A stretch of 64,000 nt of DNA, from the NCBI RefSeq assembly GCF_014646155.1, contig NZ_BMMX01000005.1, forward strand, positions 173,319 to 237,318, written 5' to 3'. The notes under the pieces were generated by a model, which did no database searches, had not been told where the DNA came from, and saw only the letters and a list, made by a program, of their open reading frames with translations. Origin of the DNA: Mangrovihabitans endophyticus (GTDB lineage: Bacteria > Actinomycetota > Actinomycetes > Mycobacteriales > Micromonosporaceae). Both the position numbers and the translations under genes were made by a program. Shown here piece after piece: positions 32,945 to 41,679 of the stretch; within the stretch, counting starts at the first letter, position 1, and every line of letters begins with the position of its first letter.

Positions 32945-34891
32945 GTGGCACGACCACCACAGGGACGGATGCATCCCGGACGGCAACTCGCCGTGCTCGG
33001 CCTGATCTTCGTCGTCCTGTACCTGCTCGTCTTCTTCGCCGGGGGCGCGAAGGGCAGCTTCACCGACCGGCTGCATCCCAAGCTGGGTCTCGACCTGATC
33101 GGCGGCACCCAGGCGACGTACCAGGCCTCGCTGACCGCGAACGGCCAGGTGCCGCCGCAGTCGAGCATGCAGGAGGCGCGGAAGATCATCGAGAGCCGCG
33201 TCAACGCGCTCGGCGTGTCCGAGGCCGAGGTGGTCATCGAGGGCGACCGCAACATCGTGGTGTCCCTCGCCGGCAAGGCCGACGACCAGCTCAAGAACGT
33301 CGGGCAGGCGGCGCAGATGCGCTTCCGCAAGGTGCTCAAGGCGACCGGTGACGTCTCCGCGACGGCGCTCAATCCGCCGTCCGCGGTGCCCAGCGCGGCG
33401 CCCAGCGGCAGCGCGCCGGCCGCGTCCAGCGCGCCGGCCCCGGCCGGCTCCGACGCCCAGGGCGGCTCCGGTGGCCAGGGTGGCTCCGGTGGCCAGGGCG
33501 GCTCCGGCGGCCAGGGTGGCGGCGAGCCGGCGCTGGCACCGGCGCCCAGCGGCGGCCCGTCGGCGCCGGCCGCCGAACCGTCGGCGTCGGCGTCCGCGCC
33601 GGTGCCCGCCGACGTCGAGTCGCGCCGGGCCGCGGTGGAGAAGAAGGTCGGCGCGGCCGCGTGGCAGGCGGCCAGCGCGCTCAAGGACCCGGTGGACCTC
33701 AGCCAGGACCCGACCGCGGGCAAGGTGTTCGCCCCGTTCGCCAAGCTCACCGGTCCCGAGGTGGACGCGCTGACCCCGGAGATGCAGTTCAACGTGCCGA
33801 CCATCAGTTGCAAGCAGTTGAACGAGCGGCGCAACGGCGCGATCGACAACAAGGACGCCAAGGTCACCACCTGCCAGTCGGGCGCGAAGATGTACCTGGA
33901 CGTGGCCAAGGTGGTGGGCACCGACATCGCCAGCGCCTCGCCGCAGCTCGACCAGCAACAGGGTCAGTGGGTCGTCTCGCTCAACTTCACCTCCGAGGGG
34001 CAGAAGAAGTGGGCGGCGCTGACCCGCGAGGCGTTCACCCCCGCACCGGACGACACATGCCTGCAGGCCGCGCAGGCGGTCTCGCCGAGCGCGACCCACT
34101 GCCTGGTCGCCGTGGTGCTGGACAAGGAGATCATCTCGGCCCCGGAGATCCAGGGCGTGCTGACCGGCCAGTCGCAGATCACCGGCCAGTTCACTCCCGA
34201 GTCGGCCCGTGAGCTGGCGAACCAGATCAAGTACGGCGCGCTGCCGGTGACGTTCGAGCCGACCACCACCCAGACGGTCTCCGCCACGCTGGGCACCCAG
34301 CAGCTCAAGGCGGGTCTGCTGGCGGCTGGCATCGGCATGGCGCTCGTGGTGGTGTACGCGTTCTTCTACTACCGCCTGCTGGGCACGGTGATCTTCCTCA
34401 GCCTGGTGCTGTCCGGCCTGCTCACCTTCGGTGCGTTGGTCTTCCTGGGCCGCACTACCGGCTTCACGCTCACGCTGCCGGGCATCGCCGGCTTCATCGT
34501 GTCGCTCGGTGTCGCCGCGGACTCGTTCGTCATCTACTTCGAGCGGCTCAAGGACGAAATCCACGAGGGGCGAAGTCCGCGTAGCGCCGTCCCCCGCGCT
34601 TGGGCCCGTGCGCGGCGTACCATCATCTCCGCCAACACCATCACCGTGATGGCCGCGGTGGTGCTCTACATCGTGTCCATCGGCGCGGTGAAGGGCTTCG
34701 CGTTCGCGCTGGGCCTGGCCACCGTCCTCGACCTCGTGGTCGTCTTCCTGTTCCGGCATCCGATCATGACGATGTTCGCGAACACCAAGGCGTTCATGTC
34801 GCCCCGGGTCAGCGGGCTCGGACGCGCCCTCAAACGCGCCGCGGCCGAGGAACCGGCCGGCACCCGCCCGTCCCGCGTGAAGGAGGCCTGA
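32945..34891 (+). CDS. secD: Protein translocase subunit SecD
   Basis: 648 residues. An RND-type membrane protein that with SecF uses proton flow to complete export. The first membrane helix is near the N-terminus, followed by the large outer P1 domain, and then five helices at the C-terminal end with the motif GIAGFIVSLGVAADSFVIYFERLKDE. A long disordered Ala/Pro/Ser insert with GGSGGQ repeats (about residues 140-220) interrupts P1. GTG 32945 lies nine bases after GAGGAG; ATG 32924 is an in-frame alternative. Confidence 0.95.
   Translation: MARPPQGRMHPGRQLAVLGLIFVVLYLLVFFAGGAKGSFTDRLHPKLGLDLIGGTQATYQASLTANGQVPPQSSMQEARKIIESRVNALGVSEAEVVIEGDRNIVVSLAGKADDQLKNVGQAAQMRFRKVLKATGDVSATALNPPSAVPSAAPSGSAPAASSAPAPAGSDAQGGSGGQGGSGGQGGSGGQGGGEPALAPAPSGGPSAPAAEPSASASAPVPADVESRRAAVEKKVGAAAWQAASALKDPVDLSQDPTAGKVFAPFAKLTGPEVDALTPEMQFNVPTISCKQLNERRNGAIDNKDAKVTTCQSGAKMYLDVAKVVGTDIASASPQLDQQQGQWVVSLNFTSEGQKKWAALTREAFTPAPDDTCLQAAQAVSPSATHCLVAVVLDKEIISAPEIQGVLTGQSQITGQFTPESARELANQIKYGALPVTFEPTTTQTVSATLGTQQLKAGLLAAGIGMALVVVYAFFYYRLLGTVIFLSLVLSGLLTFGALVFLGRTTGFTLTLPGIAGFIVSLGVAADSFVIYFERLKDEIHEGRSPRSAVPRAWARARRTIISANTITVMAAVVLYIVSIGAVKGFAFALGLATVLDLVVVFLFRHPIMTMFANTKAFMSPRVSGLGRALKRAAAEEPAGTRPSRVKEA
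33458..33523. repeat. 18-bp tandem repeat in secD (GGSGGQ)
   Basis: Three near-identical 18-bp copies (CAGGGCGGCTCCGGTGGC type) and a partial fourth encode the glycine-serine linker of SecD's P1 domain. Likely length-variable between strains. Confidence 0.8.
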
Positions 34892-34892
34892 C

Positions 34893-36098
34893 GTGGCCAG
34901 CAAGGGATTTGCCGACCGCCTTTACCGCGGCGAGGCGGACCTCAACATCATCGGCCGGCGCCGCACCTGGTTCCTGACCGCGGCCCTGCTGGTGGTGGTC
35001 GCGATCGTCAGCTTCGGGGTGCGTAACTTCGAGTTGGGCATCGAGTTCTCCGGCGGCACCCAGTTCATCATGCCGGCCAGCGTCGGCACGCAGGACGAGG
35101 CACAGACCGCGGTGCAGCGGGCCATCGACTCCGCCGATGTGCCGCCCGAGACCAAGGTCGGCATCGCGCAGCGGGTGGGTAACGGCGGCGACGCCACCTA
35201 CTCGGTGCGCACGACGTCGCTGTCCCAGCCCGAGGCGACCGCGGTCAAGCAGGCGCTCGTCGCCGACCTCGGCGTGCGGCAGGGGGAGATCAGCGACAAC
35301 CGCGTCTCGGCGGCGTGGGGCGCGCAGGTGACCCGGCAGGCGCTCCTGGGCCTGGGCATCTTCCTGGTGCTGGTGCTGGGCTACCTGGTGATCCGGTTCG
35401 AGTGGCGGATGGCGGTCGCCGCGGTGTCCTCGCTGCTGCTCGACCTGGTGCTCACCGCGGGCGTCTATTCACTCGTCGGCTTCGAGGTCACGCCGTCCAC
35501 CGTGATCGGCTTCCTGACCATCCTGGGTTTCGCGCTCTACGACGTGGTGGTGGTGTTCGACAAGGTGCAGGAGAACACCCGGGGGATCACCGCGGGCAGC
35601 CTGCGCACGTACGCGGAAGCCACCAACCTGGCGGTGAACCAGACGCTGATGCGGTCGATCAACACCAGCCTGGTGGCGTTGCTGCCGGTCGGTGGTCTGC
35701 TCTTCATCGGCGCCGGCCTGCTCGGCGCGGGCACGCTGAAGGACTTGGGCCTGGTGCTGTTCGTCGGCATGGCGCTCGCCGTGATCTCGTCGATCATGTT
35801 CGCGTCGCCGCTGCTCACCGTTCTCAAGGACGCCGAGCCGCGGATCCGGTCGCACAACGCACGGGTGACGGCCCGGCGGACCGGGCAGCGCTCCTCGGAC
35901 GTCGCGCGTGGCGAGCGCAAGCGCGCCGCAGCATCGTCGGCCGGGTCGTCCTCGTCGGAGGCGGACGACAACGACGAGACGCCGGTGCCGTCGATGGCCG
36001 GTACCACGCCGCGGCCCGGCGCCCGGCCCACCGGCAAGCGCAACACCAATCGCGGTGGCCGTCCCGGGGGGAACCGTCCCGGCGGCAAACGCCGCTGA
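34893..36098 (+). CDS. secF: Protein translocase subunit SecF
   Basis: 401 residues. Six membrane helices with a large outer loop after the first. The signature stretches are FELGIEFSGGTQF and VIGFLTILGFALYDVVVVFDKVQENT. The tail (about 90 residues) is disordered and basic, ending in repeated GGRPGGNRPGGKRR. The GTG start is one base after the secD stop, with AAGGAGG inside the secD end. Works with SecD. Confidence 0.95.
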   Translation: MASKGFADRLYRGEADLNIIGRRRTWFLTAALLVVVAIVSFGVRNFELGIEFSGGTQFIMPASVGTQDEAQTAVQRAIDSADVPPETKVGIAQRVGNGGDATYSVRTTSLSQPEATAVKQALVADLGVRQGEISDNRVSAAWGAQVTRQALLGLGIFLVLVLGYLVIRFEWRMAVAAVSSLLLDLVLTAGVYSLVGFEVTPSTVIGFLTILGFALYDVVVVFDKVQENTRGITAGSLRTYAEATNLAVNQTLMRSINTSLVALLPVGGLLFIGAGLLGAGTLKDLGLVLFVGMALAVISSIMFASPLLTVLKDAEPRIRSHNARVTARRTGQRSSDVARGERKRAAASSAGSSSSEADDNDETPVPSMAGTTPRPGARPTGKRNTNRGGRPGGNRPGGKRR

Positions 36099-36112
36099 TC
36101 GAGGACCAGCAT

Positions 36113-36156
36113 CGACGAGCCCGCCGGACGCACCAAGCGGCCCGGCCGGCTCGTCG
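36113..36156. terminator. Hairpin terminator after secF
   Basis: Arms at 36113-36127 and 36142-36156 pair at 14 of 15 positions (CGACGAGCC...GGCTCGTCG at the base) around a 14-base loop. No T-run. It lies between the secF stop and the apt promoter. Confidence 0.65.
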
Positions 36157-36201
36157 GGTCCGGCCGCGTGGTGGCGGCGCGAGTGTCCGGCGCGGGCTGA
36201 G

Positions 36202-36207
36202 TAGGGT
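36202..36207 (+). promoter_or_regulatory. Likely -10 element of a leaderless apt transcript
   Basis: TAGGGT lies six bases before GTG 36214, so transcription should start at the start codon itself. No Shine-Dalgarno sequence precedes the gene. The same hexamer occurs ahead of pdxS and ruvC. Confidence 0.5.
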
Positions 36208-36213
36208 GTGCAC

Positions 36214-36747
36214 GTGACCGATCAGGACATGGCCGCGCTCGTCGCCGGACGGGTGCTCGACGTTCCCGACTTTCCCCAGCCAGGCATCGTCTTCAAGGAC
36301 CTGATGCCGCTGTTCGCCGACGGGCCTGCGTTCCGTCAGGTGGTCGACGGCATTGTGGCCCACCACGGGCCGGACTCGTTCGACGTGGTGGCGGGCATCG
36401 AGGCGCGCGGGTTCGTGGTCGCCGCCGCCATCGCCTATGCGACCGGGGCCGGTGTGGTGCCGATCCGCAAGGCGGGCAAGCTGCCGCGGGCGGCCTACTC
36501 CGCCTCGTACTCGTTGGAGTACGGCGAGGCCACGCTGGAAGTGCACCAGGATGCCTTCATGACCGGCCAGCGGGTGCTGCTGGTGGACGACGTGCTCGCA
36601 ACCGGGGGCACCGCGGGCGCGGCGCTGGACCTGATCGTGCAGGCGAACGGGAGCGTGGCGGGGTTCAGCGTGCTGCTGGAGCTCGGATTCCTGGAGGGGC
36701 GCAAACGGGTGGCGCCGCGCGAGGTTCATGCCGTTCTGACGGTTTGA
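36214..36747 (+). CDS. apt: Adenine phosphoribosyltransferase
   Basis: 177 residues. It salvages adenine with PRPP to AMP. The PRPP-binding motif is VLLVDDVLATGGTAGAALDL, and the substrate hood includes FKDLMPLFAD and GIEARGFVVAAAIAYATGAGVVPIRK. The start is taken at GTG 36214 to fit the family and the apparent leaderless promoter; a GTG at 36208 is in frame. It lies between secF and relA as in most Actinobacteria. Confidence 0.93.
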   Translation: MTDQDMAALVAGRVLDVPDFPQPGIVFKDLMPLFADGPAFRQVVDGIVAHHGPDSFDVVAGIEARGFVVAAAIAYATGAGVVPIRKAGKLPRAAYSASYSLEYGEATLEVHQDAFMTGQRVLLVDDVLATGGTAGAALDLIVQANGSVAGFSVLLELGFLEGRKRVAPREVHAVLTV

Positions 36748-36818
36748 CGGCGGCGGACCGCCGCCGTGCCCGGCCCGGTCGAGGGTTCGGCTCCGGCCAC
36801 CGGGGAACAACAGGCGGG

Positions 36819-36824
36819 TAGGAT
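36819..36824 (+). promoter_or_regulatory. Candidate -10 element of relA
   Basis: TAGGAT lies about 135 bp before the relA start, in the 212-bp apt-relA gap. If used, transcription would begin near 36831 and leave a leader of about 130 nt. No clear -35. Confidence 0.35.
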
Positions 36825-36959
36825 GGCGGGCACGTCCCAGGCCAGGACGCTGCGCATGGTCGCGGGCCACCAGGTCCGGCCGCGCGTGTGAACCGGGCGG
36901 TTCCGGCCGTGCAGCGCCTGACTGGGCAGGTTTCTACTTGGGGCAGGGTGAGGAGGCCG

Positions 36960-39386
36960 GTGTCCAACGACGTCGCTCCTTCGACGGAGGACACGGTGCA
37001 GCCGGGTGATGCGAACGGCGCGCCCGGCGATGACGCACGAGCCGCGCCGGCCGACGACGCGACTCATGATCTTGAAGTCACGCAGCCCCTGGCCCCCGGT
37101 GATGAGCCGGGCGGCGGGTTCGGCCTGGCCAGCGCGCCGACCGGTCGCCGGGTGCGTGCCCGTCTCGCCCGTTTCAACGCGCCGTGGCAGAGCGCCCAGG
37201 TCAGCGAGGTGCTCGAACCGCTGATCGCCACGCACCGCGCCAGCCACCCCAAGGCGGACGGGCGTGCGCTGCAACGCGCGTTCGATGTGGCCGCCCGGTG
37301 GCACTCGGGGCAGTACCGCAAGTCCGGCGACCCGTACATCACGCATCCGCTGGCCGTGGCGACGATCCTGGCGAACCTCGGCATGGACACCACCACGCTG
37401 GTGGCCGCGCTGCTGCACGACACGATCGAAGACACCGACTATTCACTGGACGCCATGCGTGCCGACTTCGGCGGCGAGGTGGCCCTGCTGGTCGACGGCG
37501 TGACCAAGCTCGATCGGGTGAAACTGGGCGACGCGGCGAAGGCGGAGACGATCCGCAAGATGGTCGTGGCGATGGCCAAGGACCCGCGCGTGCTGGTGAT
37601 CAAGCTGGCGGACCGGCTGCACAACATGCGTACCCTGACGTTCCTGCCGCGTCCGAAGCAGGAGCAGAAGGCCAAGGAGACCCTGGAGATCCTCGCTCCG
37701 CTGGCGCACCGGCTGGGCATGAACACCATCAAGTGGGAGCTGGAGGATCTCGCCTTCGGCACCCTGTTCCCGAAGCGGTTCGAGGAGATCAACCGGCTGA
37801 TCGGGGAACACCAGCCGCAGCGCGAGGCGCTGCTGCGCCAGGTGACCAACAAGGTCCAGCTCGACCTGAAGGCCGCCAAGATCAAGGCGGAGGTCACCGG
37901 CCGGCCGAAGCATCTGTACTCGATCTATCAGAAGATGATCGTGCGGGGGCGGGACTTCAACGACATCTACGACCTCGTCGGCGTGCGCGTCCTGGTCGAC
38001 ACGGTCCGCGACTGTTACGCCGCGCTGGGCGTGATCCACGCGAACTGGCAGCCGGTGCCCGGCCGGTTCAAGGACTACATCGCGATGCCGAAGTTCAACA
38101 TGTACCAGTCGTTGCACACGACGGTCATCGGACCCAGCGGCAAGCCGGTCGAGATGCAGATCCGCACATTCGCGATGCACCGCACGGCGGAATTCGGCAT
38201 CGCGGCGCACTGGAAATACAAGGAGCAGAAGGGCGCGACGATCGTCGGCCCGCCGGCGCACATCGACGAGATGACCTGGCTGCGGCAACTGCTCGACTGG
38301 CAGCGTGAGGCGAGCGACCCGTCCGAGTTCCTGGACGCGCTCCGGTTCGACCTCTCCAGCCAGGAGGTCTACGTCTTCACGCCGAAGGGCGACGTCATCC
38401 CGCTGCCCACCGGGTCGACGCCGGTGGACTTCGCCTACGCGGTGCACACCGAGGTCGGGCACAAGTGCATCGGTGCCCGGGTGAACGGCAAGCTGGTCCC
38501 GCTGGAGTCGCCGCTGTCCAACGGCGACGTCATCGAGATCTTCACGTCGAAGTCCGCGACGGCCGGCCCGACTCAGGACTGGCTGGGCTTCGTCAAGAGC
38601 CCGCGGGCCCGCACGAAGATCCGGCAGTTCTTCAACAAGGAACGCCGCGAGGAAGCGATCGAGGTCGGCAAGGAGTCGATCGTCAAGGCGATGCGTAAGC
38701 AGGGCCTGCCTCTGCAACGCATGCTGACCAGCGAAAACCTCACCACGATCGCGCGCGATCTGCACCTGGGCGATGTCGCTTCGCTGTACGCGGCGGTGGG
38801 TGAGAACACCGTGTCCGCCCAGTCCGTGGTGCAGAAACTGGTCGCCGGCTTCGGCGGCGAGGAAGGCGCGGTCGAGGACATCGCGGAGACCGCCGTCGCG
38901 ACCCGGCCGCCGCGCAACCGCAGCGCGGCTCAGGACCCGGGCGTGGTGGTCAAGGGCGTCACGGACGTGTGGGTGAAGCTGGCGCGATGCTGCACGCCGG
39001 TGCCCGGCGACTCGGTCTTCGGTTTCGTGACCCGCTCCGGCGGGGTGAGCGTGCACCGCGACGACTGCGCGAACGCGGATGACCTGCGTGCGCAGCAGGA
39101 GCGGGTCGTCGAGGTGAACTGGAAGCCGACCAGCGCGTCGACGTTCCTGGTGGCGATCCAGGTGGAGGCGCTGGACCGGCAGAAGTTGCTGGCGGACGTG
39201 ACCCGCGTGCTGAGCGAGGAGCGGGTGAACATCCTGTCCGCCACGGTGACCACGACGCGGGACCGCGTGGCGGTCAGCCGGTTCACCTTCGAGATGGCAG
39301 ACCCGAAACACCTCGGGCATCTGGTGGCCGCGGTGCGCAAGGTGGACGGCGTGTTCGACGCCTACCGCGTCACGTCGGGCGCCTGA
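36960..39386 (+). CDS. relA: Bifunctional (p)ppGpp synthetase/hydrolase RelA/SpoT
   Basis: About 808 residues; it makes and degrades the stringent alarmone (p)ppGpp. Domains in order: an acidic disordered N-terminus, the HD hydrolase domain with HDTIEDTDY and intact metal residues, the synthetase domain ([22 protein letters not shown]), the TGS domain ([24 protein letters not shown]), a helical and zinc-finger region ([11 protein letters not shown]), and a C-terminal ACT domain. Both catalytic halves look functional. GTG 36960 follows GAGGAGG at a short spacing; GTG 36948 is an alternative. Confidence 0.95.
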   Translation: MSNDVAPSTEDTVQPGDANGAPGDDARAAPADDATHDLEVTQPLAPGDEPGGGFGLASAPTGRRVRARLARFNAPWQSAQVSEVLEPLIATHRASHPKADGRALQRAFDVAARWHSGQYRKSGDPYITHPLAVATILANLGMDTTTLVAALLHDTIEDTDYSLDAMRADFGGEVALLVDGVTKLDRVKLGDAAKAETIRKMVVAMAKDPRVLVIKLADRLHNMRTLTFLPRPKQEQKAKETLEILAPLAHRLGMNTIKWELEDLAFGTLFPKRFEEINRLIGEHQPQREALLRQVTNKVQLDLKAAKIKAEVTGRPKHLYSIYQKMIVRGRDFNDIYDLVGVRVLVDTVRDCYAALGVIHANWQPVPGRFKDYIAMPKFNMYQSLHTTVIGPSGKPVEMQIRTFAMHRTAEFGIAAHWKYKEQKGATIVGPPAHIDEMTWLRQLLDWQREASDPSEFLDALRFDLSSQEVYVFTPKGDVIPLPTGSTPVDFAYAVHTEVGHKCIGARVNGKLVPLESPLSNGDVIEIFTSKSATAGPTQDWLGFVKSPRARTKIRQFFNKERREEAIEVGKESIVKAMRKQGLPLQRMLTSENLTTIARDLHLGDVASLYAAVGENTVSAQSVVQKLVAGFGGEEGAVEDIAETAVATRPPRNRSAAQDPGVVVKGVTDVWVKLARCCTPVPGDSVFGFVTRSGGVSVHRDDCANADDLRAQQERVVEVNWKPTSASTFLVAIQVEALDRQKLLADVTRVLSEERVNILSATVTTTRDRVAVSRFTFEMADPKHLGHLVAAVRKVDGVFDAYRVTSGA

Positions 39387-39515
39387 CCTGCCGCGTTCCA
39401 CCGGAGTGAGGGCAGTGGCGACGTCCGGCAGCCGACAGCCCGTTGCCGCGGCTCGACGTGCCCGCCCGCGCGTACTGCCGTGGTCGCTTGTCTGATGTTC
39501 GGCCCGTCCACGGCC
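39387..39515. other. Non-coding stretch after relA
   Basis: About 130 bp with no supported gene, before the inverted repeat elements. I see no strong hairpin with a T-run here. Confidence 0.4.
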
Positions 39516-39589
39516 GTCGATCTTGAACTTAAGGTGCCCGACTAAGCGCGGAATTACCGACTTGTCCGACCGCTAAGTCCAAGATCGAC
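39516..39589 (+). repeat. Small inverted-repeat element, copy 1 (74 bp)
   Basis: Bounded by GTCGATCTTGAACTTA and TAAGTCCAAGATCGAC, inverted repeats with one mismatch. It contains the internal core CCGACTTGTCCGACC. It is related, in opposite orientation, to the element 24 bp downstream. The form (short, terminal inverted repeats, no gene) is that of a small palindromic or MITE-like intergenic repeat. Confidence 0.7.
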
Positions 39590-39612
39590 TCGGCAGCGCG
39601 TCCCTGGGCGGC

Positions 39613-39682
39613 CGATCTTGGACTTCCTGGTCGGACAAGTCGGGAATGCCGTGTGGGAACCGGCCCGAAAAGTCCAAGATCG
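39613..39682 (-). repeat. Small inverted-repeat element, copy 2 (70 bp, opposite orientation)
   Basis: Ends CGATCTTGGACTT and AAGTCCAAGATCG are perfect 13-bp inverted repeats. Read on the minus strand it shares the ends and the 15-bp core CCGACTTGTCCGACC with copy 1, while the rest has diverged. The two copies face each other and could also fold into one large cruciform. Confidence 0.7.
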
Positions 39683-39775
39683 ACGGGGTGGGGGGGGTGG
39701 GCGCGGCGGGGCGACGGGGCGGCGTGGGGTGGCGGCGGGGCGGGGTGGCGGCGTGGGGTGGCGGGGTGGTGGGGT
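39683..39775 (+). repeat. G-rich minisatellite-like tract
   Basis: About 90 bases of almost only G and T/C, built from GGGGTGG, GGCGGGG and GGCGTGGGG units. The plus strand has many runs of three to eight G, giving strong G-quadruplex potential. A minus-strand frame through it is pure low complexity and is not considered a gene. Confidence 0.75.
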
Positions 39776-39804
39776 GGCGGGGTGGGGAGTAACCCCACCC
39801 CGCC
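39776..39804. terminator. 12-bp G/C hairpin between relA and the cyclophilin gene
   Basis: Arms at 39776-39787 and 39793-39804 (GGCGGGGTGGGG with its exact complement) enclose a 5-base loop, AGTAA. It lies ten bases after the stop of the minus-strand cyclophilin-like gene and probably terminates transcripts in both directions. Confidence 0.7.
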
Positions 39805-39814
39805 CACGCCTTGG

Positions 39815-40642
39815 TCAGGCTGCGGCCATGGTCAGATCCTTGATGACGACCTCTTTCTTGGGGTGGCCGTCGCCCGGCTGGTTCGCGTCGTCGCTGCCCG
39901 CCTTCGCCACGTCCTTGACGATCTCCATGCCCTTGGTGACCTTGCCGAGCACGGTGTAGTCCGGCGGCAGCTCGGTGTCGCCGTAGACGATGAAGAACTG
40001 ACTGCCGGTGCTGCTCGCCGCCTGCGTCTTCGCCATCGCGAGGGTGCCCTCGGGGTAGGCCGGGGTCGCCGACGTGGGCAGGTTCTCCTCGGCGTACCGG
40101 AAGCTCGGGCCGCCCGTGCCGTCGGTGTCCCGGTATCCCTTGCCGGTTGCGGTCGGGTCGCCACACTGCAGCACCTTGATGCCCTCGGTAACCAGGCGGT
40201 GGCACTTCGTGTTGTCCCAGAAGTTCTTGCTCGCCAGGTACTCGAACGCAGCGGCGGTGCACGGCACCTTGGAGCGGTCCACGGTGGCCGTGATGGCGCC
40301 CAGGTTGGTGCTCATGGTCAGCGTGTCGGTGCCGGTGTTCGGCGCGTTCGGCGGGGGAGTGCCGACGTCCTTGACCTTGGCCCCGGTGTCCCCGCTCTCC
40401 GGGATCCACTTGCAGGCCACCGTGCCCGCGGGCGGGGCCGCAGCATTGGTCTTCGTGTCGTCGTCCGAGCCGAGGCTGCTGACCAGCCACACGGCCACGC
40501 CGGCGATCACGACGACGGCGATGGCCGAGCCGATGATGGCTTGCTTCTGGCGGCGCTTGCGTGCGGCCTCGGCGCGCTCGGCCATCTCCTTCTCAAGCCG
40601 GGCCCGCGCCGCCGCGCGCTGCCGGTCCTTTATCGACGACAC
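39815..40642 (-). CDS. Membrane-anchored cyclophilin-type peptidyl-prolyl isomerase
   Basis: 275 residues: a charged, coiled-coil-like start, one membrane helix (about 36-54) and an extracytoplasmic cyclophilin domain. The catalytic arginine is kept in NTKCHRLVTEG, and the GSQFFIVYGDT motif is intact, so isomerase activity is likely. It should help fold exported proteins. AGGAGGAA lies seven bases before GTG 40642. It is a paralogue of the gene 31 bp upstream on the same strand; the pair sits between relA and hisS as the single ppi gene does in mycobacteria. Confidence 0.88.
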   Translation of the reverse strand: MSSIKDRQRAAARARLEKEMAERAEAARKRRQKQAIIGSAIAVVVIAGVAVWLVSSLGSDDDTKTNAAAPPAGTVACKWIPESGDTGAKVKDVGTPPPNAPNTGTDTLTMSTNLGAITATVDRSKVPCTAAAFEYLASKNFWDNTKCHRLVTEGIKVLQCGDPTATGKGYRDTDGTGGPSFRYAEENLPTSATPAYPEGTLAMAKTQAASSTGSQFFIVYGDTELPPDYTVLGKVTKGMEIVKDVAKAGSDDANQPGDGHPKKEVVIKDLTMAAA

Positions 40643-40673
40643 GGTCTTCCTCCTGTGGTGTCTGCCTCGCGTG

Positions 40674-41513
40674 TCAGGATGCGGTGCTCGCGGACGGAGC
40701 GGGAGCGGCGCCGACGGTCAGCGACTGCACGACGACCTTCTCCTTCGGCTTGACCTCGGCGCCGGATCCATTGTCCACCGTCGGGATCTTGCCGATCTTC
40801 GTGACGGTGTCCATGCCACTGGAAACCGTGCCGACGATCGGGTATTGCGGATCCTTCGGGTCGTAGTCCTTGAGGAAAATCAGGAACTGGCTGCCGTTCG
40901 TGCCCGGTGGGACGCCGGTCAGCGCCACGGTGCCCGTGGGGTAGAGCGGCGCCGCGTCCGGAGTGGCCGAGGCGGAGGGCGCCGGGGCGGGCGGCACGTT
41001 CTCGTCATAGAAGCTGTACGTGGGTCCACCCTGTCCGGTGCCGCTGGGGTCGCCGCAGTGCAGCGCGCCCTCGGTGGTGATCTCGTAGCACTCGGTGTTG
41101 TCGTAGAAGTTCTTGCTCGCCAGGTAGCGCAGGCTTGCCGCACTGCACGGCGCCGACGTGAGGTCGAGATCCACCACGATGGGGTCGCCCTGGTTGGTAG
41201 TGACGGTCATCGCCTCGGTCCCGGACGTTGGCAGGCCGCTGGTCGGCGGCGTGCCCACGTCCTTGAGGTCCGGGTTGCTCTCGGCGCTCTGCGGTGTCCA
41301 CGCGCACACGTCCGCCGCGGTGGGATCATCGGGTTTGGAGTCGAAGACGCCGCCCAGCCAGGCCACACCGACCGCGATCAGCACGACCGCCACGCCAGCG
41401 CCCACGCCGGCCTGGATGCGCCGGCGCCGACGCTCCCGTGCGGCACGGCGTGCCATCTGCCGGTCGTATTTCGCGCGCGCCATTTTGCGCTGCCGGTCCT
41501 TGCTGGGTGCCAC
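40674..41513 (-). CDS. Degenerate cyclophilin-like membrane protein (paralogue)
   Basis: 279 residues with the same layout as its neighbour: basic start, membrane helix (about 34-53), cyclophilin fold outside. The key arginine position reads CYEITTEG (Glu for Arg), and GSQFF is GSQFL. These changes affect residues needed for catalysis in cyclophilin A, so this copy may bind but not isomerise prolines. It probably arose by tandem duplication and is the first gene of the pair. Start GTG 41513. Confidence 0.82.
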   Translation of the reverse strand: MAPSKDRQRKMARAKYDRQMARRAARERRRRRIQAGVGAGVAVVLIAVGVAWLGGVFDSKPDDPTAADVCAWTPQSAESNPDLKDVGTPPTSGLPTSGTEAMTVTTNQGDPIVVDLDLTSAPCSAASLRYLASKNFYDNTECYEITTEGALHCGDPSGTGQGGPTYSFYDENVPPAPAPSASATPDAAPLYPTGTVALTGVPPGTNGSQFLIFLKDYDPKDPQYPIVGTVSSGMDTVTKIGKIPTVDNGSGAEVKPKEKVVVQSLTVGAAPAPSASTAS

Positions 41514-41679
41514 CGAGTGCTGCCTTCCTCGTCGCTGTCGGCGCGAGCGTCACCGCCGGCGCGGGTGTGCCACGCCTCACGCCCGCAAGAGTGTACGGCT
41601 ACGGCCTGAGAATGTGGTGTGCGGCCGTCCGGCTAGGCTCGGTAGGATCTACATCGCTTTTTCGCGAAGGGGGTACGCC

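Noticed and set aside
39529..39807. 92-residue minus-strand frame after relA
   Set aside because: Its sequence is Pro/His/Arg low complexity from the G-rich tract and the repeat elements.
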